Below are positions 34,994-44,448 of a stretch of 64,000 bases of DNA, one piece after another (position 1 is the first letter of the stretch; each line of letters opens with the position of its first letter). Location: positions 1,759,501-1,823,500 of the forward strand of contig NZ_LZEU01000001.1 of NCBI RefSeq assembly GCF_014490745.1, read 5' to 3'. This stretch comes from Pseudomonas alcaligenes (GTDB taxonomy: Bacteria; Pseudomonadota; Gammaproteobacteria; Pseudomonadales; Pseudomonadaceae). Made by a program: the position numbers and the translations under genes. The notes below the pieces were generated by a model, which was not told the DNA's origin, did not search any database, and saw nothing but the letters and a program-made list of their open reading frames with translations.

Positions 34994-35025
34994 CGCCCGC
35001 ATGGAGCGATCCCTGCGGGCGTTTT
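34994..35025 (+). terminator. Rho-independent terminator
   Basis: CGCCCGCA pairs with TGCGGGCG across a 12-nt loop and is followed by TTTT, 17 bp past the lipoprotein stop. Confidence 0.7.
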
Positions 35026-35041
35026 GCTATCTGGCGTTCAG

Positions 35042-35461
35042 CTAATGAGTAATGGGGCGCAGGAAACACAGCGGCACGGCAATCGACAGCGCCGCCGCAC
35101 TGTTCAGGTAAACGTGCAGGAACAGGCCGTAATAGGCCGAAATGGCGCTATCGAGCACGCACCAGAGCAGCAGGGCGGCGAACAGTGCCGGTTTGATCAG
35201 GGCGTGGCCGTGCTGGCGGTAGAGGTGTACCAGCAGGGTGAACAGCAGGCCCCAGCTGGCCACGGTGGGGCCGAACAGGCGTACCAGGGTGCTCAGCAAC
35301 TGCTGGTACGCGGTGGGCGCGTCGGCCACGGCAAAGCTGGCGTACAGGTGCTGGAAGTAGAAATCGGCCAGCGGCAGCTGGGCGGTGAAGGCCAGCAGCA
35401 CGCCCAGGCCGACATGGCCGAGGCCGACCAGCAGCAGCCAGCGGTAGAGCAGATTCTGCAT
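35042..35461 (-). CDS. Small integral membrane protein
   Basis: A 139-residue protein with four hydrophobic segments (about residues 7-25, 62-82, 88-105 and 115-135). No catalytic motif. It ends the minus-strand group with the DUF4124 gene and the oligopeptidase gene; the 19-bp gap from the former suggests one transcript. No family recognised. Confidence 0.65.
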   Translation of the reverse strand: MQNLLYRWLLLVGLGHVGLGVLLAFTAQLPLADFYFQHLYASFAVADAPTAYQQLLSTLVRLFGPTVASWGLLFTLLVHLYRQHGHALIKPALFAALLLWCVLDSAISAYYGLFLHVYLNSAAALSIAVPLCFLRPITH

Positions 35462-35480
35462 GGGTGCATTCCTTGCGTGA

Positions 35481-36035
35481 TCAGAACTTGTTCAGGGCTT
35501 CGCTCAGCGCGCCCGAGCAGACGACGATGCCCAGGCCCTGGGCCATGCACTCGTAGGTGTGCAGATCCTTGCCCTCGCTGGCCATGCAGTTGGGCATGGT
35601 GGCTTCCTTCTCGACCTGGTCGAGGGCAGCGATGGCCTTCTGGTACTGGCTCTGGTCGATGCGTCCCTGACGGCGGCGTTCACGGGCGATTTCGCGCAGG
35701 TTGGGCAGGTCGATGCCTGTCCAGTGCAATGCCTTGCTGCACATCTGGCGGGTCGGCACAGGTTTTTCGCTTTTTGCGCTGCTGGTCTCGGCGGCAGCCG
35801 GAGCGCTATCCGCCTCCGGACTGGCGGGGGCTTCGGCGCTGGGGACGGCGGGCGCCGGCAGCGGGCTGCCCTGGTAGGCCGGGCGGACTTCGACCGTCTC
35901 CAGGGGCTGCTCGGGGGTGGGCGGCTGGCTGCCGAAGTGTTTCTGGCCGTCGGCATCGACCCAGGTGTAGATCTGCGCCTGGGCACCAGGGGCAGCGAGC
36001 AGGGCCAGCAGAAGCAGAAACCGGGGGCCGGGCAT
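35481..36035 (-). CDS. DUF4124-domain secreted protein
   Basis: A 184-residue protein with signal peptide cleaved after AQA. The DUF4124 motif IYTWVDADGQKHFGSQPP follows immediately, then an Ala/Pro/Ser linker and a helical C-terminal part with four Cys, which probably form disulfides in the periplasm. DUF4124 proteins are common in Pseudomonas and lack a defined role. The start MPGPRFLLLL at 36035 is chosen for the signal peptide. Confidence 0.76.
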   Translation of the reverse strand: MPGPRFLLLLALLAAPGAQAQIYTWVDADGQKHFGSQPPTPEQPLETVEVRPAYQGSPLPAPAVPSAEAPASPEADSAPAAAETSSAKSEKPVPTRQMCSKALHWTGIDLPNLREIARERRRQGRIDQSQYQKAIAALDQVEKEATMPNCMASEGKDLHTYECMAQGLGIVVCSGALSEALNKF

Positions 36036-36109
36036 GGGCGAAGTCCTTTGCGGGGAAGAGGCCGGACGCCGCATGGCGCCGCCCGGCCACGATAAGGTAG
36101 GCGGCGGGC

Positions 36110-38146
36110 TCAGGCCAGCCCCAGTACCTTGAACAGGAACGCATATTCCAGCGCCACATCCTTGAGTGCCTGGTAGCGCCCGCTCATGCCGCCGTGGCCG
36201 GCGCCGAGGTCGGTCTTGAGCAGCAGCAGGTTGCTATCGGTGCGGCTGGCGCGCAGCTTGGCCACCCACTTGGCCGCTTCCCAGTACTGCACGCGGCTGT
36301 CGTTGTAGCCGGCCACGGCAAGGATCGCCGGGTAGGCCTGGGCGCGCACGTTCTCGTAGGGTGCGTAGGCCTTGATCCGCTCGTACACCTCGGGCTGGTG
36401 CGGGTCGCCCCATTCGTCGTACTCGGTGACGGTCAGCGGCAGGTCGGGGTTCTGCATGGTGTTGAGCACATCGACGAAGGGCACTTCGGCGATGGCCGCG
36501 GCGAACAGCTGCGGGCGCTGGTTGAGTACCGCGCCGATCAGCAGGCCACCGGCGCTGCCGCCGCTGATGGCGAGCTGGCTGGCGCGGGTCAGGCCGCTGG
36601 CGATCAGGTATTCGGCGCAGGCGATGAAGTCGCCGAAGGTGTTCTGCTTGTGTTCCAGCTTGCCGGCGCGATACCAGGCCTCGCCCAGCTCGCCGCCGCC
36701 ACGCACATGGGCGATGGCGAAGATGAAACCGCGCTCCAGCAGGCTCAGGCGGGCGTGGCTGAACCAGGGGTCGAGGCTCTCGCCGTAGGCGCCATAGCCA
36801 TACAGGTAGAGCGGGGCTGGCGCGCCGGCGGCGAGCACCTCGCGGCGCGCCACCAGGCTGATCGGCACCCGGGTGCCGTCCTCGGCGGTGGCCCACAGGC
36901 GGCGGCTCTCGTAGGCGTCGGCATCGAACGGGCCTTCCACCGGGGTCTGCTTGAGCACCTGCTGCGCGCCGCTGGCCAGTTCCAGCTGGCGCACCTGGGC
37001 CGGGCGGCCGAGTGCCTCGTAGCGCAGGCGGATCACCGGGCTGTGGAACTCCAGGCTGTCCTGCACATAGAGGCTGTAGGCCGCATCCGGCAGCTGCACC
37101 GGATAGGGTGCGGCGCCGGCAGGGTGCACCTGGATGATCGGCAGGCCGCCCTCGCGCAGGCTGAGCACGAAGGCGCCCTGGTTCAGGGTGACGCCTTCGA
37201 GCATGCGCTGCGGGTCGTGGGCGATCAGCTCGCGCCAGTGCGGGCGGGTCGGCTGCTGTTCGGTAGCGCTGTAGAGCGCGAAGTTGATGCCGCTCTGATT
37301 GCTGCGGATCAGCCAGGCCCAGGCGCCGTCGAGCTGGCCGTGGTCGACATAGTATTCGTGGTCTTCCTCGCGGGCGGCCAGGCAGCTGAAGGCGCCCAGC
37401 GGCTGTTCGGCGTCGAGCACCCAGGCTTCGCTGGTGGTCTTGCTGCCCAGCAGCAGGATCAGCTGACGTTCGGAACTGGAGCGGTAGCAGCTGAGGAAGA
37501 AGCGCCCATCGGCCTCCTCGAACACCAGCTCCGCGCCGGCCTGGCCCAACTGATGGCGATGCAGCTGGTGCGGGCGGTGGGTGTCGTCGAGGGTGGCGAA
37601 GAACAGGGTCTGGCTGTCGTTGGCCCAGGTCAGGCTGCCGTCGCAGTCGTCGAAGGGCAGGGCAGTGATGGCGCCGTTGCGCAGATCCTTGACGAACAGC
37701 TGGTAGATCTCGTCGCCGGAGGTGTCCAGGCTGTAGCCGAGCAGCTGGTGATCGGGGCTGACGGTGAAGGCACCCAGCGACAGGTAGCCGTCGCCGGCCA
37801 GCTCGTTGGGGTCGAGCAGCAACTGCTCGGCGCTTTCGTCCACCGTCAGCGAGCCGTCGGCCGGCAGCGGGCAGCGGTAGTGGCGCGGGTATTCGTCGCC
37901 GGCGGTGGTGCGCTGGTAGTACAGCCAGGGGCCCCAGGGGCTGGGCAGCGACAGGTCGGTCTCGCGGATGCGCCCCTTGATCTCCTGGAACAGGGACTCG
38001 CGCAGCTCGCTCTGCTCAGCCAGTTCGGCCTCCAGGTAGGCGTTTTCCGCCTTGAGGTGGTCGAGCACTTCGGCGGCGTCGCGCTGTTCCAGCCAGCGGT
38101 AGGGGTCGGCGGCGGCTTCGCGGCGAGCAATCGGGGCATTGGGCAT
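36110..38146 (-). CDS. ptrB: Oligopeptidase B-type serine peptidase (S9 family)
   Basis: A 678-residue cytoplasmic peptidase of the prolyl oligopeptidase family: N-terminal propeller (about residues 70-400) and C-terminal alpha/beta hydrolase. The catalytic Ser lies in GGSAGG, the Asp in YNDSRV and the His in GAGHGG. The HVRGGGELGEAWY segment is typical of S9A enzymes. Oligopeptidase B cuts short peptides after Lys or Arg. The start at 38146 (MPNAPIARREAAADPYRWLE) fits the family. It leads a minus-strand group. Confidence 0.88.
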   Translation of the reverse strand: MPNAPIARREAAADPYRWLEQRDAAEVLDHLKAENAYLEAELAEQSELRESLFQEIKGRIRETDLSLPSPWGPWLYYQRTTAGDEYPRHYRCPLPADGSLTVDESAEQLLLDPNELAGDGYLSLGAFTVSPDHQLLGYSLDTSGDEIYQLFVKDLRNGAITALPFDDCDGSLTWANDSQTLFFATLDDTHRPHQLHRHQLGQAGAELVFEEADGRFFLSCYRSSSERQLILLLGSKTTSEAWVLDAEQPLGAFSCLAAREEDHEYYVDHGQLDGAWAWLIRSNQSGINFALYSATEQQPTRPHWRELIAHDPQRMLEGVTLNQGAFVLSLREGGLPIIQVHPAGAAPYPVQLPDAAYSLYVQDSLEFHSPVIRLRYEALGRPAQVRQLELASGAQQVLKQTPVEGPFDADAYESRRLWATAEDGTRVPISLVARREVLAAGAPAPLYLYGYGAYGESLDPWFSHARLSLLERGFIFAIAHVRGGGELGEAWYRAGKLEHKQNTFGDFIACAEYLIASGLTRASQLAISGGSAGGLLIGAVLNQRPQLFAAAIAEVPFVDVLNTMQNPDLPLTVTEYDEWGDPHQPEVYERIKAYAPYENVRAQAYPAILAVAGYNDSRVQYWEAAKWVAKLRASRTDSNLLLLKTDLGAGHGGMSGRYQALKDVALEYAFLFKVLGLA

Positions 38147-38243
38147 GGCGGGTCTCGGTGGGGCGGTGACGACGGCAGGGGCGCCGGCGTGGGCAAAAGT
38201 CGCTATCATAAGCGCCCATTTGCCGGCCTAGCCATGAACTCGC

Positions 38244-38726
38244 ATGACTGAACAAGACTATCTGCTTGCCTGGGGCGTGTATGCCGTTGCCGCACTCGGC
38301 TGCCTGCTGGTGTGGTTGCGCATGACCGGCTGGATCTGGCGCTGGCTGCGCGAGCCGCTGCGCCTGCTGGTGGCGGTGCTGCTGCTGACCCCGACCATTG
38401 TCGACCCGGCCCGCGATCTGTATGCCCCGGCCATCGCCGTGACGGCCCTGGATGTGCTGTTCAAGGTCGGCAACAACGCCTGGCATGCGGTGGCCGACCT
38501 GGCCATCTACGGCGTGATCGCCTTTGCCGTGTGGCTGCTGTTCGCCGCCCTGCGCTGGCCGCTGGAGCGCTGGTGGCAGGGGCGCCAGGGCGCGCCGGCA
38601 CAAGTGCCGGCGGAGGATGAGCCGACCCTGCGCGAGATGATGGCGCGCGACGACGAGCGCTACGACGCCGACACCCGCACCGATGCCCGTGGCGACCGGC
38701 GCTTGCGCATCGAGCCGCGTCTTTAA
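38244..38726 (+). CDS. Membrane protein of unknown function
   Basis: A 160-residue protein with three hydrophobic segments in the first 100 residues and a charged cytoplasmic tail (LREMMARDDERYDADTRTD). No family recognised. It is divergent from the oligopeptidase gene and is followed 12 bp later by the HIT protein gene, so they probably share a transcript. No clear Shine-Dalgarno sequence was seen at this start. Confidence 0.66.
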   Translation: MTEQDYLLAWGVYAVAALGCLLVWLRMTGWIWRWLREPLRLLVAVLLLTPTIVDPARDLYAPAIAVTALDVLFKVGNNAWHAVADLAIYGVIAFAVWLLFAALRWPLERWWQGRQGAPAQVPAEDEPTLREMMARDDERYDADTRTDARGDRRLRIEPRL

Positions 38727-38738
38727 GGTGCGGCGGCG

Positions 38739-39185
38739 ATGAGCTGCGTATTCTGTGCCATCGCCGACGGCCAGCTGCCGGCGCATACCCTGCACGAGGA
38801 TGAACACTTCATCGTGCTGCTGGATATCTTCCCGCTGCGTCCGGCCCATGTGCTGATCGTCGCCCGTGGCCATGCCCCGTTGCTTGGCGACCTGCCGCTG
38901 CCGGCCCGCGATGCCCTGCTGGCGCTGGCCGAGCGGGTGAGCCGCGCGCTGTATGCCAGTGGCCTGGGCGTGCAGGGCATCAACCTGCTGCTCAACGACG
39001 GCCCGGTGGCCAACCAGCACGTGCCGCACCTGCATCTGCACCTGTTGCCGCGCCGCCGCGGCGACCTGCCGGCCCTGTGCTGGCGTATCCTCACCCGGTT
39101 TCTGCCGTTCGGCCGCCGGCGCCTGCAGGCGCGCCTGGCACACGAGGCCGATGTACTGCGCAACGCCTTGCAACGCGAGTCCTGA
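38739..39185 (+). CDS. HIT-family nucleotide hydrolase/transferase
   Basis: A 148-residue HIT protein. The histidine triad reads H97-L-H99-L-H101 within NQHVPHLHLHLLP. CVFCAI near residue 3 is the typical N-terminal Cys motif. HIT enzymes cleave nucleotide phosphoramidates or dinucleoside polyphosphates. AAGGTG precedes the ATG. The C-terminal 40 residues are basic and extend beyond the minimal HIT fold. Confidence 0.86.
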   Translation: MSCVFCAIADGQLPAHTLHEDEHFIVLLDIFPLRPAHVLIVARGHAPLLGDLPLPARDALLALAERVSRALYASGLGVQGINLLLNDGPVANQHVPHLHLHLLPRRRGDLPALCWRILTRFLPFGRRRLQARLAHEADVLRNALQRES

Positions 39186-39188
39186 TCC

Positions 39189-39968
39189 ATGTGTGAACTG
39201 CTGGGCATGAGTGCCAATGTGCCGACCGATATCGTTTTCAGCTTCACCGGGCTGATGCAGCGCGGTGGCGGCACCGGCCCGCACCGCGATGGCTGGGGCA
39301 TCGCCTTCTACGAAGGGCGCGGCCTGCGCCTGTTCCAGGATCCGGCGGCCAGCGTCGACTCCGAGGTGGCGCGCCTGGTGCAGCGCTACCCGATCAAGAG
39401 CGAGACGGTGATCGGCCATATCCGCCAGGCCAACGTCGGCAAGGTCTGCCTGTCCAACACCCACCCGTTCGTGCGCGAGCTGTGGGGGCGCAACTGGTGC
39501 TTTGCCCACAACGGCCAGCTGGCCGATTTCGCCCCGCAGTTCAGCTTCTACCGCCCGGTGGGCGATACCGACAGCGAGGCGGCCTTCTGCGAGCTGCTCA
39601 ACCGGGTGCGCACGGAGTTTCCCGAGCCGGTCGCGGTGCAGGTGCTGCTGCCGGTGCTGATTCGCGCTGCCCAGGAATATCGCGGCAAAGGGGTGTTCAA
39701 CTGCCTGCTCAGCGACGGTGACTGGCTGTTCTGCTTCTGCTCGACCAAGCTGGCGCAGATCACCCGGCGTGCGCCCTTCGGCCCGGCCCGCCTGAAGGAC
39801 GCCGACGTGACGGTGGACTTCCAGGCGGAAACCACGCCCAACGATGTGGTCACGGTGATCGCCACCGAGCCGCTGACCGACAATGAGTCCTGGAACCTGC
39901 TGCGGCCGGGGCAATGGAGCCTGTGGCGGCGCGGCGAATGCATCGCCCAGGGACAGACAGGGGAGTAA
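39189..39968 (+). CDS. Class II glutamine amidotransferase (YafJ-like)
   Basis: A 259-residue Ntn hydrolase. Met removal exposes the nucleophile Cys2 (MCELLGMSANVP). Glutaminase-site residues appear in HRDGWGIAFY, GHIRQAN and FAHNGQL. Acceptor unknown; related YafJ/DUF-type proteins are stand-alone amidotransferase domains. It begins 3 nt after the HIT stop, so the two are co-expressed. Part of the 38244-40506 plus-strand group. Confidence 0.84.
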   Translation: MCELLGMSANVPTDIVFSFTGLMQRGGGTGPHRDGWGIAFYEGRGLRLFQDPAASVDSEVARLVQRYPIKSETVIGHIRQANVGKVCLSNTHPFVRELWGRNWCFAHNGQLADFAPQFSFYRPVGDTDSEAAFCELLNRVRTEFPEPVAVQVLLPVLIRAAQEYRGKGVFNCLLSDGDWLFCFCSTKLAQITRRAPFGPARLKDADVTVDFQAETTPNDVVTVIATEPLTDNESWNLLRPGQWSLWRRGECIAQGQTGE

Positions 39969-39972
39969 GGCA

Positions 39973-40506
39973 ATGTTCAGAAGTTATCTGCGCCTGGCGG
40001 TGTTCGCCCTGGGCCTGCTGGTCGGCGTGCAGGTGCCGGGTTTCATCGACGACTACAGCAAGCGCGTGACCGCCCAGCGCGACGAGTCGGAGCAGAGCCT
40101 GAGCGGCTTCCGCCAGACCGCCGCGCAGTTCTTCCAGGGTGACCTGAATGCCCTGGTCGCCCATTACCGGGCGAGCACGGATGCGGTGATGCGCAGCGAT
40201 GCCGAGAGCGTCGCCCACCTGGTCGAGCGCAACAACCTGCTGGAGGCCGAGTGGCTGGCCATGCAGGGGCCCTGGTATGCGCAGCTCTGGCACCTGGCCA
40301 CGGCGGCCGACCCGGTACTGCTGCAGCAGACCTACGAGGCCTACGGCTATCAGGTACTGCTGGCGCCGCAGGCCATCGCCTGGGGGCTCGGCTGTGCCGT
40401 GCTGCTGGCCTGGCTGGTGGAGCTGGTCTTCCTCGGCCTGGGCTGGACGCTGGGCTTCGGCCGTACCCACAAGGCCATCGCCTACGAGAAGCGCCACTGG
40501 CGCTAA
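39973..40506 (+). CDS. DUF2937-family membrane protein
   Basis: A 177-residue protein with an N-terminal membrane segment (LRLAVFALGLLVGVQVPG), a helical periplasmic part of about 100 residues and a C-terminal membrane segment (IAWGLGCAVLLAWLVELVFLG). This layout matches DUF2937. It starts 4 nt after the amidotransferase stop, with a GGGAGTAAGG ribosome-binding site. Function unknown. Confidence 0.78.
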   Translation: MFRSYLRLAVFALGLLVGVQVPGFIDDYSKRVTAQRDESEQSLSGFRQTAAQFFQGDLNALVAHYRASTDAVMRSDAESVAHLVERNNLLEAEWLAMQGPWYAQLWHLATAADPVLLQQTYEAYGYQVLLAPQAIAWGLGCAVLLAWLVELVFLGLGWTLGFGRTHKAIAYEKRHWR

Positions 40507-40608
40507 GCCCCGGTAGTTGTTGCAAAAAGTTGCGCTGGCTCGCCGAACGCAGGGGCGTGGCATGTTAGGGTGGGCACCCCATCCAACACCCGTCGTCATG
40601 GAGTTTTT

Positions 40609-41643
40609 ATGTCGATCAAGGAACTGATCCTGGCTGGCCTGCTGGCTAGCGCCATCCCCTTTGCCCATGCCACCGCTCCGGCGGCCGAGCAGACCGAGAG
40701 CGAGCCCACGGCCAGCGAGCAGGTGCTCGACGAAGAGACCGTCAGCGAAGAAGAGCCCACCGATGAAGGCATGAGCGAGGACGAGTTCGTCGCCAGCCTG
40801 CATTTCCAGAAGGGCAAGATCGTGCTGGGTGACAACCTGGCCACCCTCAACCTGCCCGAGCAGTTCGTCTTCCTCGACGGCGAAGAAGCCGAGCGCTTGC
40901 TGGTGGAGGCCTGGGGCAACCCGCCGGACAGCGAGCTGCCGCTGGGCATGATCCTGCCGGCCGGCGTTTCGCCGCTGGCTCAGGAATCCTGGGCGGTGAC
41001 GGTCGAGTACGAGGAAAGCGGCTATGTCTCCGATGAGGACGCCGCCGACATCGACTACGACGAGATGCTCCAGGATCTCAAGGACGAGACCAAAGAAGAC
41101 AACAAGTGGCGCACCGAGAACGACTACGAGCCGGTGGAGCTGATCGGCTGGGCCTCGGCCCCGCGCTACGACGAAAAAGGCAAGAAGCTGCACTGGGCCA
41201 AGGAGCTGAAGTTCGGTGACAGCGAGGTCAACACCCTCAACTACAACATCCGCGTGCTCGGTCGTAAGGGCGTGCTGGTGCTCAACTTCATTGCCAACAT
41301 GGATCAGCTGCCGCAGATCGAACAGAGCGTGCCGGCGGTACTGGCCATGACCGAGTTCAACGAAGGCCACCGCTACGCCGAGTTCGATCCGGATATCGAC
41401 AAGGTTGCGGCCTATGGCCTGGGCGCCCTGATCGCCGGCAAGCTGGCGGCCAAGGCCGGTCTGTTCGCCGCGGCGCTGCTGCTGCTGAAGAAACTGTGGA
41501 TCGTGCCGGTACTGGTCTTCGGCTGGATCGCCAAGCGTCTGGGTGGCAAGAAGAAGGCGGCGCAACCGCAGGCGGATGAGCCGCTGCAGGAGAGCACGGC
41601 GGCGCCGGGCGATACGGCCAAGGCCGAGGAAACCCCGCGCTAA
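40609..41643 (+). CDS. DUF2167-family membrane protein
   Basis: A 344-residue protein with a signal peptide, a very acidic region (residues about 25-60, EEPTDEGMSEDEF), the DUF2167 domain (DLKDETKEDNKWRTENDYE and YNIRVLGRKGVLVLNFIA) and a C-terminal membrane anchor with a basic tail (AKRLGGKKK). DUF2167 proteins are uncharacterised. TGGAG stands before the ATG at 40609. A strong terminator follows. Confidence 0.8.
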   Translation: MSIKELILAGLLASAIPFAHATAPAAEQTESEPTASEQVLDEETVSEEEPTDEGMSEDEFVASLHFQKGKIVLGDNLATLNLPEQFVFLDGEEAERLLVEAWGNPPDSELPLGMILPAGVSPLAQESWAVTVEYEESGYVSDEDAADIDYDEMLQDLKDETKEDNKWRTENDYEPVELIGWASAPRYDEKGKKLHWAKELKFGDSEVNTLNYNIRVLGRKGVLVLNFIANMDQLPQIEQSVPAVLAMTEFNEGHRYAEFDPDIDKVAAYGLGALIAGKLAAKAGLFAAALLLLKKLWIVPVLVFGWIAKRLGGKKKAAQPQADEPLQESTAAPGDTAKAEETPR

Positions 41644-41659
41644 GTCATCCCGCGCAATG

Positions 41660-41685
41660 AAAAGGGCCCTTCGGGGCCCTTTTTT
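41660..41685 (+). terminator. Rho-independent terminator
   Basis: AAAAGGGCCC-TTCG-GGGCCCTTTTTT: a 10-bp stem with a stable TTCG tetraloop and T tract, 16 bp past the DUF2167 stop. Confidence 0.9.
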
Positions 41686-41788
41686 GTGGCTGCGGCAATG
41701 GGCACGCTCGCGGCGAAGGGGCGCGCTTGACTCTGCCCCTAGGGACAGACTCTAGGCTGGCGCCATCTTCATGCAGGGAGTGCTTCAC

Positions 41789-42775
41789 ATGGAAAAGTTG
41801 TCTCTGGTCACCGGCGCCAACGGCCACCTCGGCAATACCCTGGTGCGCGCGTTGCTGGCGCGGGGCGAGCGCGTGCGCGCCGGGGTGCGCGATCCACTCG
41901 AGCGTTCGGCGTTCGCCGGGCTTGACTGCGAGCTGGTGTATGCCGAGCTGCAGGACAAGCAGGCCCTGGTGCAGGCGCTGCAAGGCGTCGAAGTGCTGTA
42001 CCAGGTTGCCGCCGTGTTCCGCCACTGGGCCCGCGACCCGCAGGCGGAGATCGTCGTGCCCAATGTCGAGGGCACCCGCAATGTGCTGGAGGCCGCAGCC
42101 GCGGCGGGAGTCAAGCGGGTGGTCTACGTCAGCTCGGTAGCGGCGGTGGGACACAATGGCCAGGCGCTGAACGAGCAGCACTGGAACAGCGAGGAGGACA
42201 ATGCCTACTACCGCTCCAAGATCCTCTCCGAGCGCATGGCCCAGGAGGTGGCGCAGCGCCTGGGCCTGGATCTGGTGGTGGTGCTGCCGGCGGCCATGGT
42301 CGGCCCCCATGCGCAACGCCTGACCGATACCATGGATTTTCTCGATAGCGTGCTGAAGCGCCAGGTGCCGCTCGATCCCGGCTTCCACTTCAACTTCGTC
42401 GATGTGCGCGACGTGGCCGAGGGCATGATCCTGGCAGCGGAAAAGGGCCGGCCAGGGGAGCGCTACATCCTCGCCAGCGAGCAGTCGTCACCCTTGCAGG
42501 CGCTGATCACCGCGGCCAACTCGGTGGCTTCGGGCTATCGTCTGCCGCCTCCAGCGCCGCGCTGGCTGCTGCTGGCCCTGGCCTGGCTGCAGGAGCGCGC
42601 GGCGCAGCTGACGGGGAAACCGGCCAAGCTGCTGGTCAGCCAGGTGCGGCTGTTCCATGGCGTGCGCCAGGAGTACAGCATCGCCAAGGCGCGCGCCGAG
42701 CTGGGTTACCGGCCGCGGCCGGTGGAGCAGGCCCTGCGCGAGGCCTTCGCCTTCCTCCAGCAGCGCGCCGGTTAG
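41789..42775 (+). CDS. NAD-dependent epimerase/dehydratase-family protein (extended SDR)
   Basis: A 328-residue extended SDR: cofactor motif VTGANGHLG near residue 7, SSVAAVG near 117 and catalytic YYRSK near 147. It resembles dihydroflavonol-4-reductase or HpnA-type proteins; the substrate is unknown. The ATG at 41789 is preferred over the one at 41771 because GGGAG precedes only the former. It overlaps the end of the convergent MerR gene by 4 bp. Confidence 0.8.
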   Translation: MEKLSLVTGANGHLGNTLVRALLARGERVRAGVRDPLERSAFAGLDCELVYAELQDKQALVQALQGVEVLYQVAAVFRHWARDPQAEIVVPNVEGTRNVLEAAAAAGVKRVVYVSSVAAVGHNGQALNEQHWNSEEDNAYYRSKILSERMAQEVAQRLGLDLVVVLPAAMVGPHAQRLTDTMDFLDSVLKRQVPLDPGFHFNFVDVRDVAEGMILAAEKGRPGERYILASEQSSPLQALITAANSVASGYRLPPPAPRWLLLALAWLQERAAQLTGKPAKLLVSQVRLFHGVRQEYSIAKARAELGYRPRPVEQALREAFAFLQQRAG

Positions 42776-43152
42776 TGGCTGCAGCGCTGGGGTGACTGCT
42801 CGGCAAACAGGCGGTTGGCTTCCTCGCCCAGTTCCACCAGGCGGGCATCGAGGGTATGCAGCTCGGCGATCTGCGCCTGCACCTGCAGGCGCTTGGTGGC
42901 AATGCCCAGATGGGCGAGCTCCAGCGGGAAGCGCTGTTCGCGCTGTTTGCTGGCCAGCAGGCCGCTCAGCTCGGCCAGTTTGAAGCCCGCCGCCTGGGCG
43001 ATGCGGATCAGCCGCACGATGTCGACATGCTGCGGCGTATAGATGCGATAGCGGCCCTGGCGCGGCGGTGCCGCGAACAGCCCCAGTTCTTCATACAGGC
43101 GAATGGCTTTGGGTGTGCAGCCGGTCAACTTGGCGAGCTTGCCGATATACAT
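42772..43152 (-). CDS. MerR-family transcriptional regulator
   Basis: A 126-residue regulator with an N-terminal winged helix (IGKLAKLTGCTPKAIRLYEELGL) and a coiled-coil dimer helix. The C-terminal effector part is short, with one Cys in SPQRCSH; there is no metal-binding Cys pair as in MerR or CueR. It could control the convergent SDR gene or itself, but no spaced MerR-type promoter was identified. Confidence 0.82.
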   Translation of the reverse strand: MYIGKLAKLTGCTPKAIRLYEELGLFAAPPRQGRYRIYTPQHVDIVRLIRIAQAAGFKLAELSGLLASKQREQRFPLELAHLGIATKRLQVQAQIAELHTLDARLVELGEEANRLFAEQSPQRCSH

Positions 43153-43240
43153 GCTGGGTTCCCCATCCTTGAGGTGTGTGAGTGGCGACTGGTGAGCCTG
43201 GCGGCTGACAGCAGAACGGGCCCGCAGGCCCGTTCGTGAG

Positions 43241-44419
43241 TTACTTGGAGAGGAAGCGCATGCCTTCTTCCAGGCCGCGCAGGGTCAGCGGGTGCATCTG
43301 GTCGTTGATCAGCTCGCGAACGATGTTGGTGGAGGCGGTGTAGCTCCACGCATCCTTCGGGTACGGGTTGATCCAGATGAGCTTCTTATATTTCTCCATG
43401 AAGCGCTTCATCCACACGTAGCCGGCTTCCTCGTTCCAGTGCTCGACGCTGCCGCCGGCCTGGGTGATCTCGTAGGGCGCCATGGCGGCGTCGCCGACGA
43501 AGATGATCTTCCAGTCCGGGCCGTACTTGTGCAGCAGGTCGAGGGTGGAGAAGCGCTCGCTGGTGCGGCGCAGGTTGTTCTTCCACACGCTTTCGTAGAC
43601 GAAGTTGTGGAAGTAGAAGTACTCCAGGTGCTTGAACTCGGTCTTGCACGCCGAGAACAGTTCCTCGCAGACCTTGATGTGCGCGTCCATCGAGCCGCCG
43701 ATGTCGAACAGCAGCAGCAGCTTCACCGTGTTGCGCCGTTCCGGGCGCATCTGGATGTTGAGCAGGCCGCCGTCCTTGGCCGTGTGATCGATGGTGCCGC
43801 CGAGGTCGAACTCTTCCGCCGCGCCTTCACGGGCGAACTTGCGCAGGCGGCGCAGGGCTACCTTGATGTTGCGCGTGCCCAGCTCGACCTGGTCGTCGAG
43901 GTTCTTGTACTCGCGCTGATCCCACACCTTGACCGCACGGCCCTGGCGCTTGCCGGCGTCGCCGACGCGGATGCCTTCCGGGTTGTAGCCGCCGGAGCCG
44001 AACGGGCTGGTGCCGCCGGTACCGATCCAGCGGTTGCCGCCTTCGTGGCGTTCCTTCTGCTCTTCGAGGCGCTTCTTGAACTCCTCGATCAGCTTGTCCA
44101 GGCCGCCGAGGGACTGGATCTGCGCGCGTTCCTCGTCAGTCAGGTGACGCTCGAACTCCTTGCGCAGCCAGTCCTCGGGAATCATCGCCTCGAGGAAGTC
44201 GTCGAGCCGCTCGAGGCCCTTGAAGTAGGCGGCGAAGGCGCGGTCGAACTTGTCGAAGTGGCGCTCGTCCTTGACCATCACCGTACGGGCGAGGAAGTAG
44301 AACTCGTCCATGTCGGCGAAGATCACGTGGCTCTTCAGCGCATTGATCAGGTCGAGCAGCTCGCGTACCGAGACCGGTACCTTGGCTGCGCGCATTTCAT
44401 TGAACAGGTTGAGCAGCAT
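43241..44419 (-). CDS. VWA-domain protein, CoxE-like partner of MoxR ATPase
   Basis: A 392-residue protein. The N-terminal helical part is followed by a Gly-rich stretch (GTGGTSPFGSGGYNPEG) and a C-terminal VWA domain. The MIDAS motif reads DIGGSM, with Gly where DxSxS has its first Ser. It lies directly downstream of a MoxR-type AAA ATPase gene. Such pairs act as chaperones that insert cofactors or activate enzymes. In P. aeruginosa a similar pair precedes cysK (PA2707-PA2709). A repeat separates the two genes. Confidence 0.8.
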   Translation of the reverse strand: MLLNLFNEMRAAKVPVSVRELLDLINALKSHVIFADMDEFYFLARTVMVKDERHFDKFDRAFAAYFKGLERLDDFLEAMIPEDWLRKEFERHLTDEERAQIQSLGGLDKLIEEFKKRLEEQKERHEGGNRWIGTGGTSPFGSGGYNPEGIRVGDAGKRQGRAVKVWDQREYKNLDDQVELGTRNIKVALRRLRKFAREGAAEEFDLGGTIDHTAKDGGLLNIQMRPERRNTVKLLLLFDIGGSMDAHIKVCEELFSACKTEFKHLEYFYFHNFVYESVWKNNLRRTSERFSTLDLLHKYGPDWKIIFVGDAAMAPYEITQAGGSVEHWNEEAGYVWMKRFMEKYKKLIWINPYPKDAWSYTASTNIVRELINDQMHPLTLRGLEEGMRFLSK

Positions 44420-44448
44420 GTGCGTGCCCTCAGGGGATTGCGGACTAT